Assembly: GCA_023376005.1 (NCBI GenBank)
Contig: CM042148.1
Location: 69,072,758 to 69,136,757 of the forward strand
From: Doryteuthis pealeii
Taxonomy: Eukaryota; Mollusca; Cephalopoda; Myopsida; Loliginidae
Direction: 5' to 3'
DNA: 64,000 nucleotides
Shown here: in pieces, positions 49,105 through 59,529 of the stretch
Layout: every line of letters starts with the position of its first letter
Position numbering within the stretch: the stretch's first letter is position 1
Program-made: the position numbers and the translations under genes
Notes under the pieces: model-generated
The model's input: only the letters and a program-made list of their open reading frames with translations
Database searches by the model: none
What the model was told of the DNA's origin: nothing

Positions 49105-49265
49105 GTTTAATGGCATATCAACCTCTGTGGGTCATTTAATGCCAAAAATAGGTTATTTTGGATTTCAATCTTTAAAGTAGTGGTTCTATGGAGGTATTCG
49201 GTTATATTTTGTTATATCTTGTTGAAAAGGTTGCTTTTTTTTTTTTTTTTTTTTTTTTTTTTCAA
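49105..49265 (-). repeat. Tail module (minus) and poly-T run
   Basis: TTTAATGGCATATCAACCTC, TGTGGGTCATTTAATGCCAA at 49107-49146 is a minus-strand tail module. A T run of ~35 at 49227-49262. Confidence 0.8.
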
Positions 49266-49409
49266 GAAAATTTAAAATGTTTTCAGGGTTTTGTATTCTT
49301 AAAGAGGTCCTCAGGTTTCTTGCTTGATAGTAATTAGTGTGGATATGTTTAAGGCTGTTACAAATTAGAAGGATATGTTTGGTTGTACTTTGCACTATGT
49401 TGTACTTTG

Positions 49410-49500
49410 TACTGTGCTGGGGTTACAGAATACACCAACTTCACCTCTACAGAGTAGTAAAATCCTCTCTAATGGGGTCACTTGTTAACTAGATGCAATG
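49410..49500 (+). repeat. Element C 5' fragment
   Basis: TGCTGGGGTTACAGAATACA, CCAACTTCACCTCTACAGAG, AATGGGGTCACTTGTTA. Diverged 5' end only. Confidence 0.7.
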
Positions 49501-49662
49501 AGATTGACATGCAGTAGTCATTAATTGATTTTAGGTGTTATCTTGCTCTACCAGCCAGTATTTGAGCACTCTTCTTCATAATTTTTGGTATGAATGAACA
49601 TCATTATTAAAGAGAGTAGATGAACCTATAGAAGGAAAAAAAAAAATATATCTCAAATTTTT

Positions 49663-50252
49663 TTCCACCCTGTCAGTTGGGGTTGTAGAATACAGACTGC
49701 ACCTCTGCAGAGGGGTAACCACCCCCAATGGGGCCACTTGTTAGCCATAGGTGGTGACCCATGATTCTTAAGGATGGCATCCTGGTGGCTTAGCAGTCCA
49801 TGACATGCAAAACTCTACTTTTGTAATTATTTAGGCTAGATAGGTGGTCGGAGAGGCCCCTCTGATTTAATTGGCTGGTCATGTTAAGCTCTACCACCTA
49901 TATGATTATCCTGACCTTATTGCCCTTATGGCAACCCTCCATCACATTTTATCACATATGTGCTAGAAGGCAGTGGCTGAAGGTCTTAGTATCCTGGGTA
50001 TAGCATTAAACTGCATCTAATGGTGAAATTCTGGGAATTATGGAGTACCCCTTAATCGCCATTACTCCCAGTCCACTCTGACCCCGAGTGGTAGTACCTG
50101 TTAGTGTCCCATCTATGGGTTAAATAGAAAAAATGTGTTTAAAAAACCCAAAAAGAATGAATACTCAACAAGAATGAATAAAAAAAAAAGACATCTTCAG
50201 TATAAAATAGCCCAACAAGGGTTGACATGCCATAAAATCCAATCAACCAACC
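49663..50252 (+). mobile_element. Element C, full-length
   Basis: From CCACCCTGTCAGTTGGGGTT through GGTCGGAGAGGCCCCTCTGA and GACCCCGAGTGGTAGTACCT to a tail module AAATAGCCCAACAAGGGTTG, ACATGCCATAAAATCCAATC at 50205-50245. Confidence 0.9.
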
Positions 50253-50740
50253 TATTGAGATATTGCAAGTCGAGAGTGAGGGGAAATAAAATTAAAAAAA
50301 AAAAAAATAAAAAGAAAGAAAGAAAAGGTAACTCTATTAAAGTATCAAATGTGGTCTAAAGAAATTTCAAAGAATTCAAGTAGAAAAGAAGAGTAGAAAT
50401 GGATCGGGGGTGGTGGGGGGTTGTTGGAAAAAAGAGGAAAGATGAGAAAAGTGCAGGTAGAGATGTGGAAAGAGAGCAATAAAGAGAAACTAGATGGTTG
50501 GGAAAGAAGAGAAATTCCTCTTAAGGTGAATCATCCACGTCATTGTTGCTCTAAAAGCTTAAGATATTTCACTCTTATTCAGATAATTATGTATGATTCA
50601 ACTTGTGTTTAATTTTCAAGGAAATGCTGATTGCCTAATAGAATTACATGAACTGTTCTTTTAAAACACGATTGAAATTTGTCAAAAGATTTGTTTTGCT
50701 CTATGATTTAGTAATGTTTCACTGTTCTAGTTAATCCCAC
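50253..50740. other. A/G-rich stretch, no feature seen
   Basis: Purine-rich sequence including an A run at 50295-50310; the K-rich frames are composition artefacts. Confidence 0.5.
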
Positions 50741-51165
50741 CCAGTCTCACTCGGTCTGTACTGATTGCACCTTCTACTAACTAGTCTTGTTTGGTCATTT
50801 CTATTCAGACCTTTTGCCCCTCTGTCCGTTCTGGTCGGACCTTTTGCCCCAGTGTCCGTTCTGGTCGGACCTTCTGCCCCAGTGTCCGTTCTGGTCGGAC
50901 CTTCTGCTCCAGTGTCCGTTCTGGTCGGACCTTCTGCCCCAGTGTCCGTTCTGGTCGGACCTTCTGCCCCTCGGTCCGTTCTGGTTGGACCTTCTGCCCC
51001 TCGGTCTGTTCTGGTCGGACCTCCGCAATGCCCAGCCTCGCTTGGTCTGTGGTAGTTGCACCTTCTGCCCCTTCCTCTAAGTATTACTTGGCCAGTGCTG
51101 GTTGCACCTTCCACCTCTCTGCATGTCTTGCTCAGTCTGTACTGGTTGCACCCCCTTCAGTCTTA
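50741..51165 (+). repeat. GC-rich 30 bp minisatellite within a ~50 bp ancestral repeat
   Basis: 50821-51021 holds 7 near-identical 30 bp units (GTCCGTTCTGGTCGGACCTT plus CTGCCCCAGT or CTGCCCCTCG). Each unit contains a GTCCG/CGGAC hairpin. Because 30 is a multiple of 3, frames on both strands stay open and give 10-residue repeats; there is no start context or domain that would make them convincing proteins. Both flanks carry a looser repeat, (T/C)CTGTACTGGTTGCACC.., at 50754, 51041, 51090 and 51137. Confidence 0.9.
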
Positions 51166-51166
51166 C

Positions 51167-51757
51167 AGTCCTGTTGGCTGGGGCCTTAGAATCCTCTGCA
51201 GAGAGGTAAGACCCTCCAATGGTGCCACCTGTTGGCTGTGGTTGGCAACCCATGATGCTTAAGGATGGAACCCTTGTTGTAGTGCAGTCCATGATATGCA
51301 ACACTCCACTTTGGCCCTTACTTAGTCTAGACAGGCAGAGAGGTCCCCTCTCATTAATCGGCTGGTCATATCAAGCCCTAGCACCTATATAATTGTCCCA
51401 ACCCTATTTCCACTATTGCAAGCCCCAGCCATTTTTATCATATGTGCTAGAAGGTAGTGACTGGGGGTCTTAGTGTCCTGGATATGACGTTAAACTGCAT
51501 CTAATGGTGAAGTTCCAATTCTGGATCTCCAGTTAGTGTGGAGTACCCCTTCATTGTAATTATTCCCAGGTCTACTCTGACCCAGAGTGGTACTTCCTGT
51601 TAGGGGCCAATCTCTGGGTTAAATAGAAGAAAATGAGTTAACAAAAAATTAAAAAAAAAAAAAATTAGTTCAAAAAAAGAATTGACTAAAACATTTTTTT
51701 TTTGGGGGGGGGCATAAAATAACCCAACAAGAGTTGACATGCTGTAGAATCTAAAGA
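51167..51757 (+). mobile_element. Element C, full-length
   Basis: CAGTCCTGTTGGCTGGGGCC to a tail module GGCATAAAATAACCCAACAA, GAGTTGACATGCTGTAGAAT (51711-51752). It starts directly at the end of the minisatellite flank. Poly-A and T/G runs lie just before the tail. Confidence 0.9.
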
Positions 51758-51769
51758 AAGAAAAGTGTA

Positions 51770-52075
51770 GATGTAATGAAAGTAACGTACCTCGGAACAC
51801 GAAGCGTGCGCGGACGAGTCTGGCTTGCATGGCAGGAAAGAAACATGGCTGCTGTAAGCACTACCTTTAATAATGGGCGATCTCGAACCGGCGAGAATAG
51901 TATTGCATGTATGCAAATTCTCACGAGATCGGGTGTGTATAAAAACATACGGCGATGGAGAGACAGGGAGTCAAGCGATTACGTACGACAACTGAGAAAC
52001 AGCTAGCAGTATTATTTTGACTATTGCGACAGGTAGAGGCCGTTCGAGGATATATTTGTGACATCATTACTAGTG
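51770..52075 (+). promoter_or_regulatory. GC/CpG-richer block with octamer and TATA motifs
   Basis: CpG-containing sequence unlike its neighbours (GGAACACGAAGCGTGCGCGG). ATGCAAAT at 51911-51918 is a consensus octamer, and TATAAAAA at 51938-51945 follows 19 bp later. A 76-codon frame from 51776 has no recognised domain. It could be a host promoter/first exon or a retroelement LTR. Confidence 0.3.
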
Positions 52076-52180
52076 TCATTGAGAAGCGAGTTCGATTCCC
52101 ACTAGAAAAAGAAAGAACATAAGGATGGTTTTGGCATTAAATAACCCACTAAGATTTGATATACCATTAAACAAAGACAC
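52076..52180 (+). repeat. tRNA-like B-box fragment with tail module
   Basis: GAGAAGCGAGTTCGATTCCC (B box) followed by GGCATTAAATAACCCACTAA, GATTTGATATACCATTAAAC (tail module 52131-52172). A SINE ending in the shared tail. Confidence 0.6.
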
Positions 52181-52914
52181 CAAATCTTCCTTACACTTAC
52201 TCTCTCTTATCACTCTCTTCTATCTTTTCTCTTTTTCTTGACTCTTAAGACTAATTTAATATTTTCATCATAGTGTGTAGGCTTCTTAATTTATTTTCCC
52301 CTCTTATCTACAATTGTTATTAGTCCTTATGTTTCCTATATAACAAAATATCTGCTAGAAAACTTGGTCCTTGGAACTTCCTGCCAGTGTAGGCAAATTC
52401 ACTTTGGAAGTTTACGGTTATTTTGAGGAGAAGCAGATTTTGTATTGAACCAATGAATGTAATCTTGTTTATTTCTCCTTAAGACTTTTGTTTCTTTCTT
52501 CTTCACTGATATGAAACATGGTATCTCAAAATAACTGGAATTATTTCCTGGTGTCTTTGGTTTTGACTTTGGGGAAGATATTGTAGGTCATTTCACACTA
52601 GTTTCCTCAAATTGTGGTCAAGATTGTTGGCAGGGTTTAGAATATATATATGCAATATTTATCTAAGGGCACTCTTGAATTTTCTTGACCGTTTCATTTT
52701 CGGCATATTTAAAAAAAATTTTTTATTATAGATATTCAGTAAATTGTTAAACCTTAAAACATAAGACATTTATTGTTCTGTGTGCGCATATATATATATA
52801 TATATATATATGACTTAGTCTAATGATTGCATAGGCAAGAAACTGATAGTCCCGAAGCACCTTTGGTTGTTTCTACACTATCCTAACTTAGATAATAATT
52901 GTGCTTTTTCTTTT
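52181..52914. other. (TA)n array in unassigned sequence
   Basis: TA array 52788-52812. 52825-52882 (AGAAACTGATAGTCCCGAAG..CTACACTATCCTAACTTAG) resembles 18531-18577. Nothing else recognised. Confidence 0.45.
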
Positions 52915-53340
52915 TTTTAATACGAGACTTTGCTGTTTTTTTGTTTTTTTTTGTACGAGATTTCATGATCTCTTTTTTTAAAACTAGATACTAGACTTAA
53001 TGGTATCTTTTTTTAATACTAGACTTCACGATTTCTTTCTTTTTTTAATACTAGACTTCACGATTTCTTTCTTTTTTAATACTAGACTTCACGATTTCTT
53101 TCTTTTTAATACTAGACTTCACGATTCTTTCTTTTTTTACTAATACTAGACTTCACGATTCTTTCTCTTTTTAATACTAGACTTCACGGTTTCTTTTTTT
53201 CATGATATCTTTCTTTATTTAACTAGACTTCACGATTTCTTTCTTTATTTACTAGACTTCATGATTTCTTTTTTTTTCTTTTTACTAAACATTTTCTTTC
53301 TTTTTTTTTTCTTTTTACTAGAATTTCTTATTTCTTTTTC
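52915..53340 (+). repeat. ~30 bp minisatellite, about 10 units
   Basis: Unit: AATACTAGACTTCACGATTT followed by CTTTCTTTTTTT. Central units are near identical; edge units at 52920-53000 and 53200-53340 are diverged (CATGATATCTTT, ACTAAACATTTTC). Confidence 0.95.
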
Positions 53341-53795
53341 CCTATCCTTTCAAATTTGTTTTTAAAATAAAGTTAAAAATTTTTTCTTTCATTTTTCTCT
53401 GAGTCCTAATATTTTTTATTTTCATTTTTATTATTCACTTATATGTATAGATACAAACATGTCTAAATTCTTCTAAAAACAAATCAAAATGTTTGGGGAA
53501 TTAATAAAAATACAAAAGGTTTGCTTTATCATTTTTGCAGCAAAACAATTGAAGATGAGAGAAAAAATCTCTTTGATTTTTCTGTTTTTAGAAACACGTG
53601 AGAAAAGCCAAATGTTTTGGGAATTTGCTTGCTGACAATAAACCGTTAAATCAGTAAAGAATCAAAGACAAAATAAAACCCCAAAGGAGGAACTACATTT
53701 TGAAAAATCACATTTAATTGTGTAAATTGCATTTCAAATGATTAATTCAATCTGGTCATTTCATTTTAGAAACTGATTTCTATATTGCAAGTTTA
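53341..53795. other. No feature seen
   Basis: AT-rich, unassigned. Confidence 0.4.
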
Positions 53796-53798
53796 CAT

Positions 53799-53925
53799 GT
53801 TTACCAAGCCCACTGCATGAGCAGGATGTGACACAAGGTCAATTTCTTAAGTGTAGTTTAACAGGTTTGAATTAGGAGTTTTGCTTCTCTTGGACTGATC
53901 GCTGAAACCTAGGTTAACAGTTTTT
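53799..53925 (-). repeat. SINE-B 3' half, minus strand
   Basis: TTTACCAAGCCCACTGCATG, GATGTGACACAAGGTCAATT, TTGGACTGATCGCTGAAACC. It joins family E with no clear boundary mark. Confidence 0.8.
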
Positions 53926-53944
53926 TTTACCCGATTCAAAGTTG

Positions 53945-54248
53945 ACTGACTTCTGAAGACGGTTGGAAAATTAAAACGGAAAGTTTTTTGGTGGTCCCCA
54001 ATGACAGTTTAACTACAGTCTATGAATTAACATTTTGCTAATTGGGTTACGGTTTTAGGGGATTAAGGTTGTTTTTAATTATATATTGCTTAAAAAAAAT
54101 AAACAACAAAAAACCCAAATTACTATACATTTAATGTTGAAAAATATTTTTTTAAACTAAGTTTAATTGAAATTATACATTGCAATACTAACACAAACAA
54201 CTGTCTCAATAATAGATTCAATAATTAATTTCAATGTTAATTAAATAT
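53945..54248 (+). repeat. Family E copy 2
   Basis: GACTTCTGAAGACGGTTGGA, CCCAATGACAGTTTAACTAC, GGGTTACGGTTTTAGGGGAT to AATTTCAATGTTAATTAAAT. It stops where copy 1 (7016) turns back into its inverted end. Confidence 0.8.
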
Positions 54249-54360
54249 ATAGTCATGAACCAGGTGTCGTTGACTCCATATCCATTCCATGCTACCTTAA
54301 CTTAAATTTAAAATGCTCTATCAATGATATTGAGCACTGTTTATTTATAAATATAGCACT

Positions 54361-54945
54361 CATATTATCTATGATATGTATTATATATATATTATATGTT
54401 ATATGATTTATTATATATATATATATATATATTATATGATATATATTATATATATATATATATATATTATATGATTTATTATGATATATATTTATATATA
54501 TATTTATTATGATATATGCTATATGATTTATTATGATATATATTATATATATGCTATATGATTATTATTATATATATTATATATATGCTATATGATTTAT
54601 TATGATATATATTATATATATGCTATATGATTTATTATGATATATATTATATATATGCTATATGATTTATTATGATATATATTATATATATGATATATGA
54701 TTTATTATGATATATATTATATATATGCTATATGATTTATTATGATATATATTATATATATGATATATGATTTATTATGATATATATTATATATATGATA
54801 TATGATTTATTATGATATATATTATATATATGATATATGATTTATTATGATATATATATATATATATATGATATATTATATATATGATATATGATTTATT
54901 ATATGATATATATTATATATATATATGTGTGTGTGTGTGTGTTTT
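54361..54945 (+). repeat. TA-rich minisatellite, ~35 bp unit
   Basis: Units of TATGATATATATTATATATA, TGCTATATGATTTAT repeated about 12-15 times, ending in (GT)n at 54928-54942. Unit variants alternate between TGCTATATG and TGATATATG. Confidence 0.95.
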
Positions 54946-55185
54946 TGATATTGGTTTGAAAATAGTATAGACAAGAAACTTATATTGTTTAAGTATAAGT
55001 ATTGATTTTTACTGATTTAAAAAAATGTTCTACTTTTCTTTAAAAAGATAATTAGTTTGTAATCCTTGACATCTGTTGTCATTCTATCATTCATCATGAC
55101 AATTATAATATCACACTTAGTCTGTCTCAAGGCCACAATAACACTACAAGGCTAGCATTACAAGAATTAACCAACTGAACCCAAA
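54946..55185. other. No feature seen
   Basis: Unassigned AT-rich sequence. Confidence 0.4.
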
Positions 55186-55189
55186 CTCA

Positions 55190-55905
55190 ATAGACCTGTC
55201 ACCTGGAGTTTTAGAATATACTGACTACATCTCTGCAGAAGGGTAAGACTACCCCTTCTAATGAGGCCGCCTGTTGGCCTTTGTTTGCAATCTGTGATGC
55301 TTAAGGACGGAATCCTAGTGGCTACGCAGTCTGTGACATGCAACACTCCACTTTGGCCCTTACTTTGGCTAGATAGGTGTTCAGAGAAGCCCCCTCCTAT
55401 CAATTGGCTGGCCACATCAAGCCCTCATACCTATATGATAGTCCCAACTCCAAACCTATCATATATGTGCGATAAGGTAGTGGCTGAGGGTCTTAGTGTC
55501 CTAGATATGACATTAAACTGCATCTGATGGTGAGGTTCCAGTTCTGGGGGTCTGGGGAATGTGGAGCACCCTTTCATCACTATTGCTTCCAGATCCACTG
55601 TGAACCCGAGTGGTAGTACCTGCTAGGGTCCCATCTATGGGTTAAATAGAAAAAATGAGTTTAAAAAAATTAAGTTAAAAAATAATTGAGTTCTGATCAA
55701 GAAGAAATAAAACAAAATGTCTTCGGTATAAAATAACCCAACAAGGGTTGACATGCCATAAAATCCCATCTATAGGTTAAATAGAAAAAGATGTTTAAAA
55801 CAAATTGATTACCCATGAAGAATGAATAAATCAAAAATATCTTTGGCATAAAATGACCCAATGGGTTCATATTCCGTGAAACTCTTCAACCAACCAACCA
55901 ACCAA
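55190..55905 (+). mobile_element. Element C, full-length with duplicated 3' module
   Basis: AGACCTGTCACCTGGAGTTT to a tail module AAATAACCCAACAAGGGTTG, ACATGCCATAAAATCC (55727-55766). A second 3' module follows at once: ATCTATAGGTTAAATAGAAA to GGCATAAAATGACCCAATGG, GTTCATATTCCGTGAAAC (55850-55885). This is the same tandem 3' duplication as at 38005. Confidence 0.85.
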
Positions 55906-56574
55906 AACTCAATACCGATTTGGATTTATCAACAGAAGAACTAAATGCTTAAAATGGCAGCCACAATATTAAGAACCTTTATTTTTCTTAATTATTGCTG
56001 TGCTTGACTTGAAAAACATCTGTGTTCTATTTTCCTAACAGCACTTTTCTTTGTTCTTTTTGTTTTCTTTCTGTCATTACTTATCTATATAAATCTCATC
56101 TTTTTTCTTTTCACATCTTTTAAAGATTACATTTTGATAAGAAAATCCAAGTCATTTTGCAATTACTCATTTTATTTTATCTTTTTGGTTGACTCAATTT
56201 ATTCTGATAATTTTTTTTCTTCTTTTTTTTCTTTTTTTTTTCCTTTTTCCTTTTTCCTTTTTCTTTCCTTGGATGATACTTTGAAAAAAAAAAACCCCAA
56301 AAAAAACCAGCTGCAATTATTCAGAATGAAGACTGCATGAATCCATTCAGAACAATCCCAAATTTTACCTTCTCTAATTTTGAAATGAGTCGTCATTATC
56401 ATTGAAGAACTTGTTCAGACTTTTGGTCTCCGCATTTGGTTTTTTTTTTGTTGCTTGGATCTCTCGAATTTATTAAGTTTGCTGAATTCCAAAGGTATTA
56501 TTTTGAAGAAGGTTCATTTCTGTCTTAGTAAATACAGATTCATTCTTAATGATTTTTTTGGAAATTTTGTGATA
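55906..56574. other. T-rich stretch, no feature seen
   Basis: TTTTTCC and poly-T runs at 56209-56265 explain the short frames there. Nothing else recognised. Confidence 0.5.
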
Positions 56575-57040
56575 TACGGTGTGCTCTAAATTCTCACCTT
56601 GATTTATAGACTAGCCAAGGTCACATGAGTTATTCTTGCAACCAATCACTAGCAATACTGCAGGCCTGATAGAATACTTAAACCCTCCCACCACATTGGT
56701 CATAATTACAACTGCACTCTTTGAGGACGGACATAGGATTGCTGGATCTTTACCAATACTCAGGAAGGACTTATACGATTACCAGAGTAACCAAAAGATT
56801 CATTATCGAAAGACTCTATACCAGTAACTGAGAACACTTTAGTAACAAAAAGGATTCATTATCGAAGGACTTATACGATTACCAGTAACTGAAAACACTT
56901 TAGTAACCAAAGGATTCATTATCAAAGGGCTTATACGATTACTAGTAACTGAGAACATTGTCTTTATCAAGGATCCAATTCCACTGGATAAGCGTTTCTG
57001 CTTTAAGGCCAAAGAATGGCCCTCAAAAACGTAACACTCC
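56575..57040 (+). repeat. Family K copy 1, with internal ~57 bp triplication
   Basis: TTATAGACTAGCCAAGGTCA, ACCAATCACTAGCAATACTG, CATAGGATTGCTGGATCTTT, CTGGATAAGCGTTTCTGCTT and AAGAATGGCCCTCAAAAACG match 58510-59360. The segment TAACTGAGAACACTTTAGTA..TTCATTATCGAAGGACTTAT is present three times at 56825-56960. It begins TGTGCTC and ends GTAACA, so it could itself be an LTR, but no matching target duplication is seen. Confidence 0.75.
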
Positions 57041-57074
57041 CCTTGTAAGTGTATATATCTACCCAATCCCTCCA

Positions 57075-57320
57075 CCATGGGCATGCTAGAAGGCAGTGGC
57101 TGAGGGTCTTAGTTTCCTTGGTATGACCTTAAACTGCATCTAATGGTGAAGTTCCAAATTTAGAGCTTTGTGGGTGTGTGGAGTACCCCTTGATTGCCAT
57201 TACTCCCAGGTCCACTCTGACCTGGAGTGGTAGTACCTTTTAGGGTCCCATCTAAGGGTTAAATAGATAAAAAATGTGTTATCAAAAAATTTGTTTAAAA
57301 AGAAAATCCATCCAACCAAT
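57075..57320 (+). repeat. Element C 3' half
   Basis: GGGCATGCTAGAAGGCAGTG, TCTAATGGTGAAGTTCCAAA, CCCCTTGATTGCCATTACTC, TAGTACCTTTTAGGGTCCCA. It ends before a clear tail module. Confidence 0.85.
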
Positions 57321-57329
57321 CCATCCATT

Positions 57330-57690
57330 ATGAGACACAATGTCAAGTACAGCTGGTTTGAATTCAAATATGTGTGAATTTTCCAATGAAATTATTTTGT
57401 TTATTTCAGAAGTAATTCACCAAAGAAGAAATTAAAAAAAAAAATGACACTCATAGACTTTGAAGCTACACCCTGGTCATATTTGATTAACCTCTCACAA
57501 ATTGGAGTTTGTGAACCTGCGCTTGTAGAAAGTTTTTTCACATATTCCTTCTAGACTAGCATTACTAAGGCTAGAGAACCCATCAACCCTACTATTTTTC
57601 CCATAGCTGAGGGGAGAACAGATGGATTAATGCCTTTCCCAAGGGCATTAGTGTGAAATGTAATTCAGTCAGCTCCCATAACTTTTTTTA
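57330..57690 (-). repeat. SINE-B fragments, minus strand, diverged
   Basis: 57335-57380 (CAGCTGGTTTGAATTCAAAT) and 57555-57670 (CTAAGGCTAGAGAACCCATC, GAGGGGAGAACAGATGG, GCCTTTCCCAAGGGCATTAG). The sequence between is unassigned. Confidence 0.6.
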
Positions 57691-57694
57691 AGGA

Positions 57695-58248
57695 TGTGAT
57701 GCAAGGTCAATTTCTTTAAGCACAGTACAGTTGGTTTGAATTCAGTTTTCCTTCGCCTAGACTGGTATTGAAGTCAGTCAGTCAGTATACTGTTGGTTTG
57801 GACAACAGCAACTGGCTAAGCACAACTTTACTAGTGCCCAAAACAGCTGGTACTTATGGAACTCAAGAATAGTCCATTCATGTATTTGGGTGATTTCATT
57901 CCTTGAGTCCTGCTTGGCTGCTATGATGTTATGAGGCTTTATAAATACTGTGGCATTCTGCAGTAGGATTACAACAAGATTAGATCCGTATTAAGTTACG
58001 GCTACATGTTGCCTTGTCTTACCAATTTGACTGTAATTGGGACTTAGTATGATTATTATACAACTGGTTGCTTTACCAAGGCTAGAGAACCCAATTTGTT
58101 CCTATTTACTCATAGCTGGGGAGAAAAGAGTTGGATTCATGCCTTTCCCAAGAGTATTAGCGTGAAGTGTTGTGTAAATAACAATTTGAACTCTGGTTGC
58201 CGATTCCATTTTCTATGACGATAACCATTACACTAAGTGTGCTTCATA
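57695..58248 (-). repeat. SINE-B, minus strand, split by element G
   Basis: 57695-57766: GATGCAAGGTCAATTTCTTT, TTGAATTCAGTTTTCCTTCG, CCTAGACTGGT. It resumes at 58063 with ACTGGTTGCTTTACCAAGGC, TAGAGAACCCAATTTG, to the head complement GATAACCATTACACTAAGTG. ACTGGT is duplicated around the insertion. Confidence 0.9.
57767..58062 (+). mobile_element. Element G copy 1, 296 bp
   Basis: ATTGAAGTCAGTCAGTCAGT at the left end and GTATGATTATTATACA at the right, between ACTGGT duplications in SINE-B. The body (CTGTTGGTTTGGACAACAGC, AAAACAGCTGGTACTTATGG, CATTCTGCAGTAGGATTACA) matches 62603-62917. No TIRs, poly-A tail or Pol III boxes were recognised and there is no coding frame. The orientation is arbitrary. 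Confidence 0.85.
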
Positions 58249-58494
58249 TTTGAATGCTGATAATCTATTGCTAGGAAGATTGCTTTTTCTATTCTATTGA
58301 ATAAATATTTCATTTGGAGAGAAAATTGTTTATTGTCTTGGAAACTTTCAATTCCACCGAGATGCCAATAATTTTATTTTTATGCAATTTGGTTTCAGCA
58401 AATTTTCATGGCATTCTTGTTCACTCTTTTATAAATGCATCATTTGAATAAAAACAAAATTTTTGGAAGACAAATGTGTTGCAGTTGTTAGTAT

Positions 58495-59365
58495 ATAAGG
58501 TGTGTGCTAGTTCCCCTTATAGACTGGCCAAGGTCACGTTGTTACATAATAATTGGATCCCCAATACATTTTTAAGGTAGTGTAGAAATCATTATGGCGA
58601 TCAGTACAGCTGATGGCCTTGAGAGTGAGTGACAATGCTTGACCTCACTCTGACCTTGCCTTGCGGGATAAACCGTGAGAACCGGAATCCCGATAGAAGG
58701 CCCTTCCGGTTTAAGGATACTAAGTAAGTAACTTAGTCAGTTAGAAGTTAGAAGCCGAGCTAGCAAGATGTAAGGATCCGCGCGCATTGTCTGGTCTGGA
58801 GTTTATGAATAAAGTAACATCAAAAGTAAATTGAAGTCTTGTGTTTATTACCAAAAACTAACAATGACACAAGGCTTCTGATAAGAAGTGATCCCCAACA
58901 GAAACCAGACACGGAACCCTCAATAGAAGACCAGACGAGACCTTAGAAGATATACCAGACCAAGATAGATGATAGACAATCAGAAGACGCCAGAAGAATA
59001 GATGACCAGAGTAAGAAGTAGTAAGAGAAGTATATAACATATATCTATTTAGTGCCGGTAAAGAAGGGCTATACAACAACGTGATTGACTCTTCTAACCA
59101 ATCACTGGCAGTACTACTGGCCTGATAAGATATTTACCTCCCCACATATTGGTCATAATTCAAATTACACTATTGGAGGATGCACATAGGATTGCCAGGA
59201 TCTTTACCAATACACACAAAGGACTTATACTATTACCAGTAAACTCAGGACACTTTAGTAACCAAAGGATTCACATTGTCGATGGACTCTTTATCAAGGA
59301 TTCCACCAGATAAGCGCTTCTGCTATAAGGTCAAGGAATGGCCCTTAAAAACTTAACAAAATGCC
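58495..59365 (+). repeat. Family K copy 2, split by a solo LTR
   Basis: CCTTATAGACTGGCCAAGGT (58514) and, after the LTR, GATTGACTCTTCTAACCAAT, CACTGGCAGTACTACTGGCC through GCGCTTCTGCTATAAGGTCA and AGGAATGGCCCTTAAAAACT. Joining the two parts restores the order seen in copy 1. Confidence 0.8.
58540..59078 (+). mobile_element. Solo LTR, 539 bp
   Basis: TGTTACATAATAATTGG at the start and GGGCTATACAACA at the end give the TG..CA termini and a short TGTT/AACA inverted repeat of an LTR. ACGT flanks both sides (58536-58539, 59079-59082) as a 4 bp target duplication. The insertion splits family K, which fixes the ends. AATAAA at 58808-58813 fits an LTR polyadenylation signal. It is GC-richer than its surroundings. 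No internal retrotransposon region is present. The superfamily (Gypsy-like by TSD size) is an inference, and the minus-strand frame is a shadow. Confidence 0.75.
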
Positions 59366-59369
59366 CCTA

Positions 59370-59529
59370 AAACATTATCATTTATATTTTAAAAATCTAC
59401 AGAAAAAAAAATTGTTTTCATCTGATGATAAAAAAAAAAAAAATTATTTTTTGTGAATGACTCTTCCAAATACTTTTGATTGTATTAAATTTGAAAATAA
59501 AACATTAAATATTTTTTTAATTAATGCAT
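59370..59529. other. A-rich stretch, no feature seen
   Basis: Poly-A runs; nothing recognised. Confidence 0.5.

Noticed and set aside
50731..51189. Six overlapping frames giving 10-residue repeats
   Set aside because: The 30 bp repeat period keeps every frame open by arithmetic. No signal peptide, domain or start context supports a protein.
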